From Spongilla lacustris (Eukaryota > Porifera > Demospongiae > Spongillida > Spongillidae): a stretch of 64,000 nucleotides of DNA. Positions within the stretch are counted from its first letter, which is position 1; each line of letters opens with the position of its first letter. Where the stretch lies: the NCBI GenBank assembly GCA_949361645.1, contig OX442431.1:2475122-2539121 (forward strand), written 5' to 3'. Positions 22,910 through 33,256 of this stretch are shown here, piece after piece. The position numbers and the translations under genes are program-made. The notes beneath the pieces were generated by a model. That model had not been told where the DNA came from and ran no database searches. It saw nothing but the letters and a program-made list of their open reading frames with translations.

Positions 22910-23016
22910 GGTCATCATCACCTTAGTCAGCTGGTCAATCAACACGTACTCCAGTGCAAGTTTAAGCGTGCCTGTTCCAGAACATTCTTAGCTATATAAG
23001 TCTTGGTCTCATTACA
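22895..23016 (+). repeat. Gypsy-1 3' LTR with internal deletion
   Basis: Identical to the 5' LTR up to AGCTATATA, then jumps to AGTCTTGGTCTC. About 78 bp, including the ATTAAA signal, are missing. Because reverse transcription makes both LTRs the same, the deletion must have followed integration. Confidence 0.92.
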
Positions 23017-23656
23017 CATACGTATATATCCTATTTCCTTCGCAGAAAACGTACATAATTACGGCTGTTCAGTGAAAGGAAATATCGTAAATCCGATAAT
23101 TTCTAATTCCAGGAAATGTATCTAATTAAGGTATTTACTTGTGGTTTACATGGAACGCATACATAACTGAAATGTGGTCATTTCATCCTATGAAAGGTGG
23201 GGGCTCTGTGACAGAATCTACGAAAGGTTTTCGTTTGCCGTATGTCTTTGGGCAGCGAAATGCCTCAGGACCTGCAAAAGAAAAGAGATGGCCCCATGAA
23301 GTGCTTCTGGATGATTATGATGCTCATTTGCCAGCAATTTATGATTTTAAAATGATACAAAGGAATCTTACACGGAAAAAGGTCGATAACAGTGGCAAAC
23401 ATCGTTGCGCGATCGAGTGGTATAAAAGCGGTATGAATAATTGTGCTGTATAACGGATATAGCGTTAAATGATAAAAAATGATGAACTAATTCTATGGTT
23501 GTATCACAAATTGTCATCAGTAAGGTCTAACTCTAGAATGTATGAAGTAGCAGGCACATCAAGCTTCATAAAACATTTATAAAAAGTTATGGTTATCATA
23601 CTTTTTACTGTGACAATGAAATATTTTGCAGAATAAGAACTGCATCCTTTTGTTAA
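23017..23656. other. No gene recognised
   Basis: A 104-codon ORF at 23139-23453 has no motif I recognise and no relation to neighbours; I do not call it a gene. Confidence 0.4.
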
Positions 23657-24476
23657 TATGGGAAAGTGTCCAGCAAAATCAGGCTTGTGGGGTTATAATT
23701 TTATCACTATTAAAATTGCACGTTGTGCTAAACAACACATCTTCGCGATGGTACTACCAAATTTCGTACACTTGTTCCCACACCATTTCTCTGTGTGAAA
23801 ATCGATTTTTGTGATCTACATCTTTTCCGTGCCGTGGATACAACAATCGTTAACCCTGCGGGTTAGAATTCCTCATTTCTCCACGTACGAGTGTTGAAAA
23901 TGCGTCAAATTCGGGTTGCACATAGAAGAGTCCTGTAGCTATTGATTTGTTCTGTTCGTTAATTTCGATATCATCCGTTACGGAGATACAGTTGAACAAA
24001 CTACGGACACGTTTTCCCGCTTGATTCGCGCCAATGATTTTGGCAAATCGTGTCCCGCTCAGTGAATGGGAAGGCGGTGATTATATCATTGGCGCGAATC
24101 AAGCGGGAAAATGCGCCTGTAGTTTGCTCAACTGTATCTCCGTAACGGATGATTCAGAAACTAACGAACAGAACAAATCAATAGCTACAGGACTCCTATA
24201 TGTACACTCCGGATTTGACGCGTTTTCAGCACTTGTACATGGAGAAATGTGGATTTCTAATCCGCGGGGTTAACGATTGTTGTATCCACGGCACGGAAAA
24301 GGTATAGATCACAAAAATCGATTTTCACACAGAGAAATGGTGTGGGAACAAGTATACAAAATTTGAAAGGAAAAGGTAGTACCGTCGTGAAGATGTGTTG
24401 TTTAGTACAATGTGCAATTTTTATAGTGATAAAATTATAACCCCACAAGCCCGATTTTGCTGGACACTGTCCCATA
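23657..24476. mobile_element. Foldback element F1, copy b
   Basis: Terminal inverted repeats TATGGGA...TCCCATA lead into the same arms as 14575-15361 (AGTGTCCAGCAAAATC). The arms are about 383 bp (left) and 390 bp (right) around a loop of about 45 bases (24040-24083), longer than in copy a. A palindromic core AACCCCGCGGGTT-like sequence in the arms is kept here on both sides but lost from the right arm of copy a. No clear target duplication. Confidence 0.9.
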
Positions 24477-24960
24477 TATACAAAGGGGATGAGATAAAAA
24501 TGAATTGACAATTGCTAAATTAATCATGACATCACATAAGGCAACTGTAAATAATGGATATTTAGAAAATTTCATTTCAATTTAGGATAAATGTTGCAAG
24601 TTTTGTCCAACGCGTAGGACCTGGACCTGGAGATTAAAGGTTAAATCACACCCTTCGTTACATGATGCAAATAAACAGACACGGTTCTTAAAAATGCATC
24701 ATGTAGAGAATTTAATTGTCACAGAAAAAAGTACGACAAGTATAATGTTTTTAGAAGCATGACGTGTGTGCTATAATTGGTCTTGCCATTTTTACCGAAA
24801 ATGCACTGTACGTTTTCAAGATTTTGTCCATTCACTTCGCTATTCCCGCAACATGTGCCTGACAAATGTCTATTATTCATGAGCTTGTGGAGCTAGCAAT
24901 TTCCAAATCTACAATGTACTTTTTTATATGCTTAGTGCAAAAGACCTGTCTTACTACCCT
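24477..24960. other. No gene recognised
   Basis: AT-rich; contains a short segment shared, inverted, with 11590-11630. Confidence 0.4.
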
Positions 24961-24964
24961 CTTC

Positions 24965-25886
24965 TTTTAGCATGTTGCTCTGGGGGGCATAATAGAGCCA
25001 ACGTGTAGTGATTGGCTTCTCCGATAGTAGTGGATATAAAAAGGAATGGGGAATGGCGCTTGTGTGTAGACTTTCGGAAGGTGAATGCAGTAACTAGGGT
25101 GGATGCTTACTTAATGCCTAGAATTGATGACTTGATTGATGGGCTAGAAAAGGCAAGGTTGATTACTACCCTAGACCTAACAATAGGGTTATTGGCAGAT
25201 TCCTGTAGCTGAAAAGGACAGGTCGAAAAACAGCAATCGCTACTCCTTTTGGTGCTTTCCAATTTAAAGTTATGCCATTTTTTTGGCTTAGTGGAGCTCC
25301 AGCCTCGTTCCAAAGATTAATGGACAGATCATTGCAAGGTTGTGAAGAGTTTGCAGCAGCCTACATCGACGATTTTGTTATTTTTAGCTGCAAGTGGAAG
25401 GAGCACCTTGTTCACTTGCAGACAGTTCTTACCAGGTTACAGAGCGCTGGACTCACTGTGAAGCTAAACAAGAGTAAGTTTGCTTACACGAGCTGTGAGT
25501 ATTTGGGGCACATTGTAGGGAACGGGGTGATCAAACCGGTGTTGGCATTCCCGAGGCCAGAGACGAAGACAGCAGTGAGAACATTTTTGGGCCTGACGGG
25601 TTACTACAGACGATTTATGCCTAATTTTGTGTCTGTAGCAGTTCCACTCACGGATCTGACAAAGAAGTCAGTGCCAAATTTAGTGGTCTGGAACGATGAA
25701 TGTGAAGATCGAGCATTGGAGTGGATGGAGAGACTCAAAGAGAACACGCAATGCTGTGCAGATGGAGTCTAGCTTTCCAGCCCTATTCTTTTGAGGTGGA
25801 ACATTGCCCTGGAGCTCAGAACTTGAATGCAGATGCCCTATCTAGAAATCCAGCAATGGTATTGCTGCAGGAGAAGGGGGAGGAAG
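24965..25886 (+). pseudogene. Gmr1-like retrotransposon RT-RNase H remnant
   Basis: Frames coding for GGIIEPTC, CVDFRKVN, YIDDFVIF and GLTGYYRRFM (reverse transcriptase) are split by stops (for example TAGTGA near 24998) and indels (near 25190 and 25250). After VVWNDECE, most of RNase H is deleted, jumping to DRALEWMERL. The last coding piece, NLNADALSRN near 25830, runs straight into a polypurine tract and an LTR, with no integrase downstream. This matches the two Gmr1-like elements at 46-54 kb, where integrase lies upstream. The 5' part is missing. Confidence 0.75.
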
Positions 25887-26082
25887 TGTGAGAGCCCAGA
25901 CCTACGGGCATGCGCATTAGTGAACTGATTGTATATTTAAATGTATTGATTGTATAATTATAGTGTTCTTCGGGAGGTTATTTGGACTATTGGCCGGGTG
26001 TGTTTTTATTGAGCATCGATTCGGTCCTCGTGGCTTCCGTTGTGCAGTGACAGACTGGGGGCTACCAACCAGCTCTGTCACA
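25887..26082 (+). repeat. Solo 3' LTR of the Gmr1-like remnant
   Basis: Starts TGTGAGAGCCCAG directly after the purine tract GAGAAGGGGGAGGAAG and is taken to end at CTCTGTCACA. No second copy occurs in the window, so the right border is an estimate. Confidence 0.65.
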
Positions 26083-26143
26083 ACAGTACACCAACCACAG
26101 CAAGATCAGTTAGGGGCACATGAAATGCCAGTACATTGTCTCA

Positions 26144-26777
26144 TACCGCGTTTACACGACGACGGCACGGCACGGAACGGCTCAGCATGGCACGGTACGG
26201 AACGGTTATCAAGTAACGTTTATACGCGTTTGTGGTTATGTGGTATAGAATGGTTTTTTTATAGCAATTCCGTAATTAACTACAATCGTTGCCAGAAATC
26301 AAAATGGATGCCTTGTTTACAATGTTCCGTGCAATCGAGAAAAGGAGGCATCAGATGCACAAAAGGAGAGCGATTATATTTTCTCGTTTTTCTTGTAACA
26401 TACACAATATTATGGCAATGGCCATCCAATACACCTCAAATGGCCTCAGTACCGATCTTGCTGTACACCAATTGAAGTTTTTTACAGCTTTCCAGTTGCA
26501 CTTGTATCGATTCCTCTCCCCAAATCTTTATCACCCGTTTGTTTCGTCCAATCCACCATTTAATACTATGGAAACCAGTTCTACGCATGCTCTATTGCTA
26601 TCATATCCCGATCTACCACAATCGAGCCGTGCCGTGCTGGGTAGCCCAGTTATTGCAACCGTGCTGGCTCGGCACGGTTTTGACAGGGTTTACACGTCAA
26701 ATTTTAACCGAACCGTACCGTGCTGAGCCGTAGCGTATCGTGCTGGCACGGAAAAATTGTGTCGTGCAGACGGGGTA
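26144..26777. mobile_element. TIR element with TCA target duplication
   Basis: Ends TACCGCGTTTACACGACG (left) and, inverted, TACCCCGTCTGCACGACA (right) pair, followed by GC-rich tandem CGGCACGG-type subrepeats in both arms. TCA flanks both sides (26141-26143, 26778-26780). A 3-bp duplication fits PIF/Harbinger. Inside, a frame beginning near 26304 (MDALFTMFRAIEKRR) looks like a truncated basic first exon; it is the only possible transposase trace. Confidence 0.65.
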
Positions 26778-26780
26778 TCA

Positions 26781-27539
26781 GATCAAACAGCAAAGGAGCC
26801 TGGAAATGAGCTACCCAAGGGTCGGCCTCAAGGTCCTCAGCATACCCTAAAAGGGGAGGCAAGTAATCAAATTATCAGGCGGATCAAAGTTCTAACAATG
26901 TACCACCAGAAAGTATCTCAAAACCCACAAAGAACCAGAAGACCTCCATCCCAACCATATGACAAGTACCTGTACCTGTGGGATCCTAGAGCAAAATAAA
27001 AGGGAGAGGCAGGATGTAGACAAATGACTATAATAGAGTAATAACTTAACTATTAACCTGTGTTATGCAGGAATTAAAATTGCTCTATTATCTGTTTATG
27101 CGAGATGGTTTCCTTACAGAGACAAATGGCATTACAAAAGTCTCCTTTGTAATGTACAAAGCTACGGGAATAGCAGAGTACCATGAAGAGGCACCAGGTT
27201 CACTAGCAACTTTCATTGAACACTTAAGTGATCCTGGAAACGTGGCAAATTATCATATTGAGTAGATGCTAGCAGATCTTTCTGTCGAAGAGCATGTTTC
27301 TTGAGCAAAAATAGATTCAACAGGCAAAGAAGAAGATTGTTTGATTATGAGATCAACAAGAGACCTGGTAAATTTGATGGAGTTATCAAATAGGCGACAT
27401 GATTCATCAACAGGCTTTGTGATCCCAAGGCCACCAAGACGAGCTGGTAAAGCAATTAGGCCTATCTCTTAATGATTTGTATTGTGCATGTGTATCTGAC
27501 ATCAAGGGGTAGTTGGCAGGTAAATTCTAAAGCTATTAG
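26781..27539. other. No gene recognised
   Basis: Short ORFs at 26757-26999 and 27065-27265 have no recognisable motif. Confidence 0.4.
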
Positions 27540-27760
27540 TGGAATTGTTGCTCTTTAAAACCGTTCCTACTTTACTCACCCAGGAAGACGATGACAACAA
27601 TGATGGAAGAGAAAAAAGGGTCTGGGAGTGAGAACAATAAAGCAAACGATCTGGCAACTTGAATAACGCACATGAAAATGACCTTCACATATTGGTTCGA
27701 TAGCAACAATAAGCTAGCTTATCAATTTCTTGGTCTACATTTATGAGTGAAGTCATAGGC
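27540..27760 (-). repeat. Dispersed repeat R1, copy c (inverted, diverged)
   Basis: Read on the minus strand it follows R1: GGGTGAG near 27575, then the segment with TGGTCTGGG-like sequence, AACTTGAATAA and ATCGATAGCAA-like sequence, in the order expected. Divergence is much higher than between copies a and b. Only the left part of R1 is present. Confidence 0.55.
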
Positions 27761-28400
27761 AAGTTGTGGTTAAAAAAAAATGCAGCACAAACCATATGCT
27801 GCTACTGCAAGTAGTGATTGATTTAAAAACGCTGCATTCTATTGACGTGGTATCTGGTTGTGATGTACATATAGACATGGCAACTAACACTAACATATGC
27901 GCACATACACACATACACACATGCAATGTACATGCACACATACATATTTCCACTCTGCAAGGTAAGGTAAGTACACTTTTCCATTTGAGTCGACAAAAGG
28001 TGTCTCCCGGATACACATGTCTTGTGTAGGCTTCACAAAAATAGTTGGGGCTTTGAGAGGGTGGTCAGTAACTAGCCATATCCCTATTGGTATGTTGTAC
28101 GTTGCACCTGAAGAGAGGAGAAAGTATAAAACATACATTGTATCACTAATAAATATATTCCATAACCATCAACACTGATCTCTAACAAAGTATCAGCCCT
28201 ACCAAACTATCAAACTTCACCAAACCACCACCCTTATACCCCCACCCACATAACACCAGGGACAATTATAACGTCGTTGGGATGGCCGGACAAATTGTAC
28301 GAGGCTACATGCAGACATGTTTTTTAAATGGCCGGACATGAATACATTCTTTTAAGTACAAATTCTCTTCGAACGACCCATTGGATTTGCTACCTTATGA
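27761..28400. other. No gene recognised
   Basis: Contains CA-rich and AT-rich tracts and two copies of ATGGCCGGACA near 28285 and 28329. No gene. Confidence 0.4.
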
Positions 28401-28404
28401 ATCT

Positions 28405-30190
28405 TGCTAGTTGCTGCTCCATTCCAACAGATGTCTTTGCATTGGTAGTACTAATAGTTGTGCAGGAATGGAAACAATGGCAACATCAGAGGTGATCGCC
28501 AATCAACATCGATTATGGCTTCTTGAAGGGCAATCATCAATTAAGTCTCTAGTTGTTGCCAGAGCAGTCGTGGAGCCAACAGGATCCAGATTTCCCGTTT
28601 GTCTCCTGAATTTCAGTGACCTACCATGCACCCTGCATGGAAGAACAAGAATTGGCATATTGCAGCAACTACATAAAAGCCAGGTGCATGTTAGTGCAGT
28701 CACACCTACAGAAACCTCTTCAATTCATCCAGCACAGCCTGCATCTGTTTGTGGTGAAAAACTGAAGATTATGAAGCAGTTATTGGATGCATCAGGATCA
28801 ACTCTTCTTACCGAAGACCAGAAGGAAGCTTTCAAGTCACTAGTACTGCAGTATGCTGACATCTTTTTCTGTCGAGAAGATAATCTTGGTCGCACATCAA
28901 AACTTTGTCCCAGCATTGACACAGAATCAGCTCCACCTATTCGCCAACATGTCCGCCGCATTCCTCCAGCTCAGCGAACACTGGTTAAAGATCTGCTGGA
29001 TGATATGTTGCACAAGGATATAATTCAGCCATCACAGAGTCCATGGGCATCTCCAATTGTCCTAGCACGGAAAAAGGATGGCTCAGTACGGTTCTGTGTC
29101 AACTATTGTAAGGTGAATGAGGTAGCTCGAAAGGATGCCTACCCCTTGCCACGGATCAATGACACCCTTGAGACATTGTCAGACTCCAAGATCATCTCCA
29201 CCTGAGACCTGGCAAGTGGCTATTAGCAGGTAGAGCTCACAGAGAATGATCGGCAAAAACTGCTTTCTGCACCACTGAAGGCCTGTATGAATTCAAAGTT
29301 ATGCCCTTTGGCCTTTGTAATGCACCTGCAACTTTTCAGCGACTTATGGACATAGTCTTAACAGGTCTACAGTGGACCAGTTGTCTAGTCTACCTGGATG
29401 ATATAATTGTCTTGGGGTGGACATTTACAGAACATCTCAGCAATTTGGGCTCAGTATTTTCTCGCATTTGTGATGCAGGACTGAAGATCAAGCTTGAAAA
29501 GCGTTCATTCTTGAAAGAAAAAGTGAAGTATCTTGGCCACATTGTCTCCAAAGAAGGGATAGCTGCTGATCCTGAGAAGACAGCTACTGTGAAAACTTGG
29601 CCAACTCCAACAAGTACCAAGGAGGTGCAACAGTTCTTGGGATTGGCAAACTACTATCGTAGATTTATCAAGGACTTTGCACAAATTGCCAAACCACTGC
29701 ATAAACTCACAGAGCGAACCTCATCATTCTTGTGGACCACAAAATGTCAAAAGTCCTTCGGAATCCTTTGTCATTTGTTGTCATCACCACCCATATTGAT
29801 CTACCCTGACTTTACCAAGCCATTCATTCTTGATACAGATGCCAGCAATGACGGAATTGGTGGAGTACTATCTCAGTTGGACAAGGATAGGAGAGAGCAT
29901 GTAGTTGCATATGGTAGTTGTTTACTCACCAAGCCAAAATGAAACTACTGTGTCACGAGGAAGGAACTGCTTGCTGTGGTCACATTTGTGACACATTTCC
30001 GCACGTATCTGCTTGGGCACACTTCCACCCTATGTACAGATCATAACCCACTCACTTGGTGGTACAGTATGAAGGAACCTGAAGGCCAAGTTGCCAGATG
30101 GTTGAAAAAGCTACAAGATGTACATTTTGAAATTGTGCACCGGAAAGGGTTAAGGCACATAAATGCTGACGCTTATATAAATCTCCCATT
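28405..30190 (+). pseudogene. Gypsy-2: RT and RNase H fragment
   Basis: Starts in the region linking protease and reverse transcriptase, then gives SPWASPIVLARKKDGS, CVNYCKVN, LPRINDTLETL, YLDDIIVLG and LANYYRRFIK, then RNase H DTDASNDGIGG and ADAYINLP. Stops at about 29204 and 29224 and an indel near 29255 break the frame, and TGA at 29940 splits RNase H. Catalytic YLDD is intact. Gag, protease and integrase are absent and the fragment ends abruptly near 30190. It is closer to Gypsy-1 than to the Gmr1-like elements. Confidence 0.85.
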
Positions 30191-30315
30191 CATGTTAAAA
30201 AGAAAATTTAGCCCACCACTCATCAAGAAATAAATGAACATTTATTTCAAGCACAAACGTGATTCTGAGATACAGTGCCATCCGGTACAACCACAAGGAA
30301 AGTGATTAGGCACAG

Positions 30316-30745
30316 CAAAAAAGGAGCTCCGATGATAAAGTACTGAGTGTACTATTCTCTCGTAAATTTCTCAGTCATAGAAATGGCACAAAGCAAAGTT
30401 GCTCCCCTAGTACAAGACTATATAAAACATGGTGTCTGTATCGATAACACTGTTCCCTTTTGCCGGGCTAAAAATCCAACTCAAGCAACGATGGGGAAAC
30501 ACCCTCTCTTCTTATATACCATGATTCCTAACAATCCATAAGCAATCGAGGGAGAAATTTACCACTTTAAATGGTGATTTGTTTACTACTAAAGATGGTA
30601 GTGAAACCAAAAAGTCATATGATGGGTACTATTTATGAATGCATATTGGCAAATACTTATGTAACAAACCAGCCTTGTCAGATTTTCATTCCTGTGCATA
30701 TCAATCAACTAAAGTAAACCTAATTCATATGAAGAAAAATTATCA
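30316..30745 (+). repeat. Dispersed repeat R3, copy a
   Basis: GGAGCTCC, AAAGTACT, GTAGTGAAACCAAAAAG, AAATACTTATGTAACAA and GTAAACCTAATTCATATGAA occur in the same order at 37305-37495. This copy carries about 240 extra bases after AAAGTACT, or copy b has lost them. Confidence 0.7.
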
Positions 30746-31041
30746 AGTACCACGATTTGGACTGTACAATGAAAAGGGGGTGGGTCAATTTATAGTGCAG
30801 TGTCTGTATATAGGGCAGGATTGTGCCCTAACTCAGCATCCATGAAGAGTATTGCCATGCAGGTGGACTAGGGGTGGAGATGGTGGCAGCAGTGAGAGTT
30901 GTGAAAGTAGAAGAGATTTATATATTACCCTCTGTGTGGGTATGCTAGCCTTGCTTAAGAAGAGCAGTTAATAAATTATATGACATCAGTTCACAACATA
31001 AGAACTGACTCTGGACAGTATACAGTGAACTTATTTATTAT
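30746..31041. other. No gene seen
   Basis: AT-rich spacer leading to the reverse-oriented LTR. Confidence 0.4.
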
Positions 31042-31198
31042 TGTAATACGGCAAAAACTGATGGAGAACACGTGTACAGACCGGTACAGACAGACACTCA
31101 ATACATATATATATATATAATAGTGTAGAATATTCTAGAACCAGGGTCCGTCATATGATCACTTAACACTTGAGGTGTTGACCATTAGTTGCATTACA
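31042..31198 (-). repeat. Probable 3' LTR of Gypsy-3
   Basis: On the minus strand it starts TGTAATGCAACTAATGG just after a purine tract GTGGAGGGGGA and ends GCCGTATTACA, giving TGTAAT...ATTACA termini. A TATA run lies inside. No partner LTR is present, so the far border is inferred. Confidence 0.55.
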
Positions 31199-31232
31199 TA
31201 TGTCCCCCTCCACTGAGAATACGTCCATGTAT

Positions 31233-32740
31233 TCAACTTTGAAATCTATCAGGAGGTCGCCGTGCTCTAACTGGGTATCTGACATTGGGTTGAGCAGCGG
31301 GCGGGTGTCCATTTGGAACGGGATTGACAATACCCTGATCAACATCATCATCTTCCAGTAGTTCCAATGATGAACCCACTGGTGGGGGACTAACTGGTTG
31401 TGGCGGAGTCTCAAGTGCACCTGTAGTAGGTTTCCTTGGTAGCAACCGAATGTTTTCAGGGCATTTTTTCAACCGGTTAAAATGGACGACCTTGCACTTA
31501 TTGTTCCCTGTATGCTGAACACGGTATGTAACATCAGACAGCTTTTCACAGATCCTGTATGGTCCTCCCCAAGGTCTGTGGAACTTCCGTGACTGACCCT
31601 TTTTGATTGCAGGATTGAACAGCCAAACCAGTTCGCCTTTATCAAAAGGCTTGCCATGGATCCTACGATTGTATTGCTGAGACTGGTAGCATTGTTTTTG
31701 GCTGGTGCTCTGTCGTACCTTCTCATATGCCTCAGCAAACTGTTCCCGTTGCTTATTCACATATGTAGAATAAGATGTGTCATCTGTTTCCTCCTGCTCT
31801 CCATTAAGGTTGTAAATCAGGTCAATGGGTAGTCTCGCTTCACATCCAAACATGAGAAAAAATGGGGAGTACCCTGTGGTACTCTGCACACTGCTGTTGT
31901 ATGCCAGGCATAACTTGCTCAAGTACAAATCCCAGTCTGAAGGATGTTCCATTGAGCAGGTGGAGAGCATGTTTAGTAGCGTTCTATTAAACCGTTCCAC
32001 CAACCCATCTGATTGTGGGTGGTACAGTGTTGTCCTTGTCTTGTCGATCTGTAGAAACTGGCACAACTGGGTAGTCACCTCTGCTTCAAATTGTCTGCCC
32101 TGGTCTGAATGAAGTTTTTCAGGCAGAGCAAAATGGCAAAATATCTCATCTAATAGCTTGTGGGCAACGGTGGTTGCTTCCTGGTTGGGGATTGCATACG
32201 CATCAATCCATTTGGTAAAGTAGTCTGCAGCCACCAAGATGTATTTATTTCCAGCCAGAGTTACTGGTAGAGGTTCAAGGATGTCTATGGCAACCATCTG
32301 CATGGGTGAGCTGACAGTAACACTTTGGAGGGGAGCTAGGTTCTTTGGTGTGGGTGTCTTGCATTGTGAACAAGCAGGACAGGAATGACACCACTCCTGC
32401 ACAGACTTCAAGTGTCCTGGCCAGTAGAATCTGTCCTTCAGTTTCTGTAGGGTCTTCTCTTCTCCCAAATGACCCCCCATTGCACCTTCATGTATCTCCT
32501 TAAGGACTTGTGACCTTAGCTTTGGAGGAACTACTAGTTGGTACTGGACTCTAGATGGTCAATATATTTGCGATAGAGCAACTTATTTTTGAATAGTAAG
32601 TGGTCCCACAACTGCAAGAGTCGCCTCTGTTCAGAACATTGCCCTGTCTGAGGCTTTGGGTTAGGAGGGCGAGTCTGGGTCATCTTTGCCTCAATAATTG
32701 TCTTCAAATCCTGGTCTTCCCTCTGATTATTTAGTACTAG
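31233..32740 (-). pseudogene. Gypsy-3: integrase and Pol C-terminus
   Basis: Minus strand. The 415-codon frame from 32480 holds the integrase finger (GGHLGEEKTL ... CHSCPACSQCK), catalytic D (AIDILEPLP), D (HSDQGRQF) and E (GLVERFNRTL), then a GPYRICEKLSDVTYRVQH-type C-terminal domain and a Pro-rich tail. Upstream, sequence to about 32740 encodes the linker before integrase (LFKNKLLYRKYIDH), joined by a one-base frameshift near 32545. The core itself is open and could encode a full integrase. The upstream RT is missing; the element stops where repeat R4 begins. Its relation to the oppositely oriented Gypsy-2 is unclear. Confidence 0.85.
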
Positions 32741-32747
32741 ACTTAGC

Positions 32748-32897
32748 CCGTGAAAAATCACGGAGCTGATTGTGTATGATAAGAAGTCAATGTTTTTTAC
32801 ATACAGTAATCTACCATGGTACCACCTGTTGTAATATACGGTTACTACGCAACGTATATACAATAGCCCGCGCGCGCAATGAAATACTTCCCATCTG
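32748..32897 (+). repeat. Dispersed repeat R4, copy A, left part
   Basis: Starts with the hairpin CCGTGAAAAATCACGG and continues with ACAGTAATCTACCA, TTGTAATATACGGTTACTAC and TAGCCCGCGC. It matches 36493-36630. The remainder of this copy resumes at 36447-36480 on the far side of the RAG1-like element. Confidence 0.85.
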
Positions 32898-33256
32898 CAC
32901 AGTGGTTTAAAAATAGGGGTCATGTAGACATTAGTGAATTTAGAGAAACAAATGATATGCTGTAATTACTCTGATTATGTTACAAGAAAATGTTTATTAT
33001 TAATCAAGTTTAATGATTATAAGATTTGAATATTTCAAACCAAAATAATCAAGTTCTATTTCATTTGAATATCATTAAGTATTAAAATTTTAAAATATCC
33101 AAAATATGTTTGCAGACATCCTTATTAGTTTACACAATTGAAGTGCAAAAAGTAACACTATATATATGAACCTTACTACATAAAAATCAAAAATGTAAAA
33201 TCAAGAATTAGCAAATATATGGTATGAATGCTGCATGCTGACAGACAAAGTTCAGA

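Larger units (their letters stand above)
18080..23016 (+). mobile_element. Gypsy-1: complete Ty3/gypsy retrotransposon
   Basis: Bounded by LTRs starting TGTAACGACC and ending CATTACA, with the direct repeat CATA at 18076-18079 and 23017-23020. It holds one uninterrupted gag-pol ORF, a primer-binding site and a polypurine tract. The 3' LTR (122 bp) matches the 5' LTR (200 bp) without a visible mismatch over shared sequence, apart from one block deletion. This is the youngest and only intact retroelement in the window. Total 4.9 kb. Confidence 0.95.

Noticed and set aside
23139..23453. 104-codon ORF as a host gene
   Set aside because: No recognisable motif, repeat-like surroundings and no splice or promoter support.
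32748..32764. Helitron terminus at the R4 hairpin
   Set aside because: Hairpin is present but the CTRR end and AT target are not convincing in both copies; kept only as a low-interest note.
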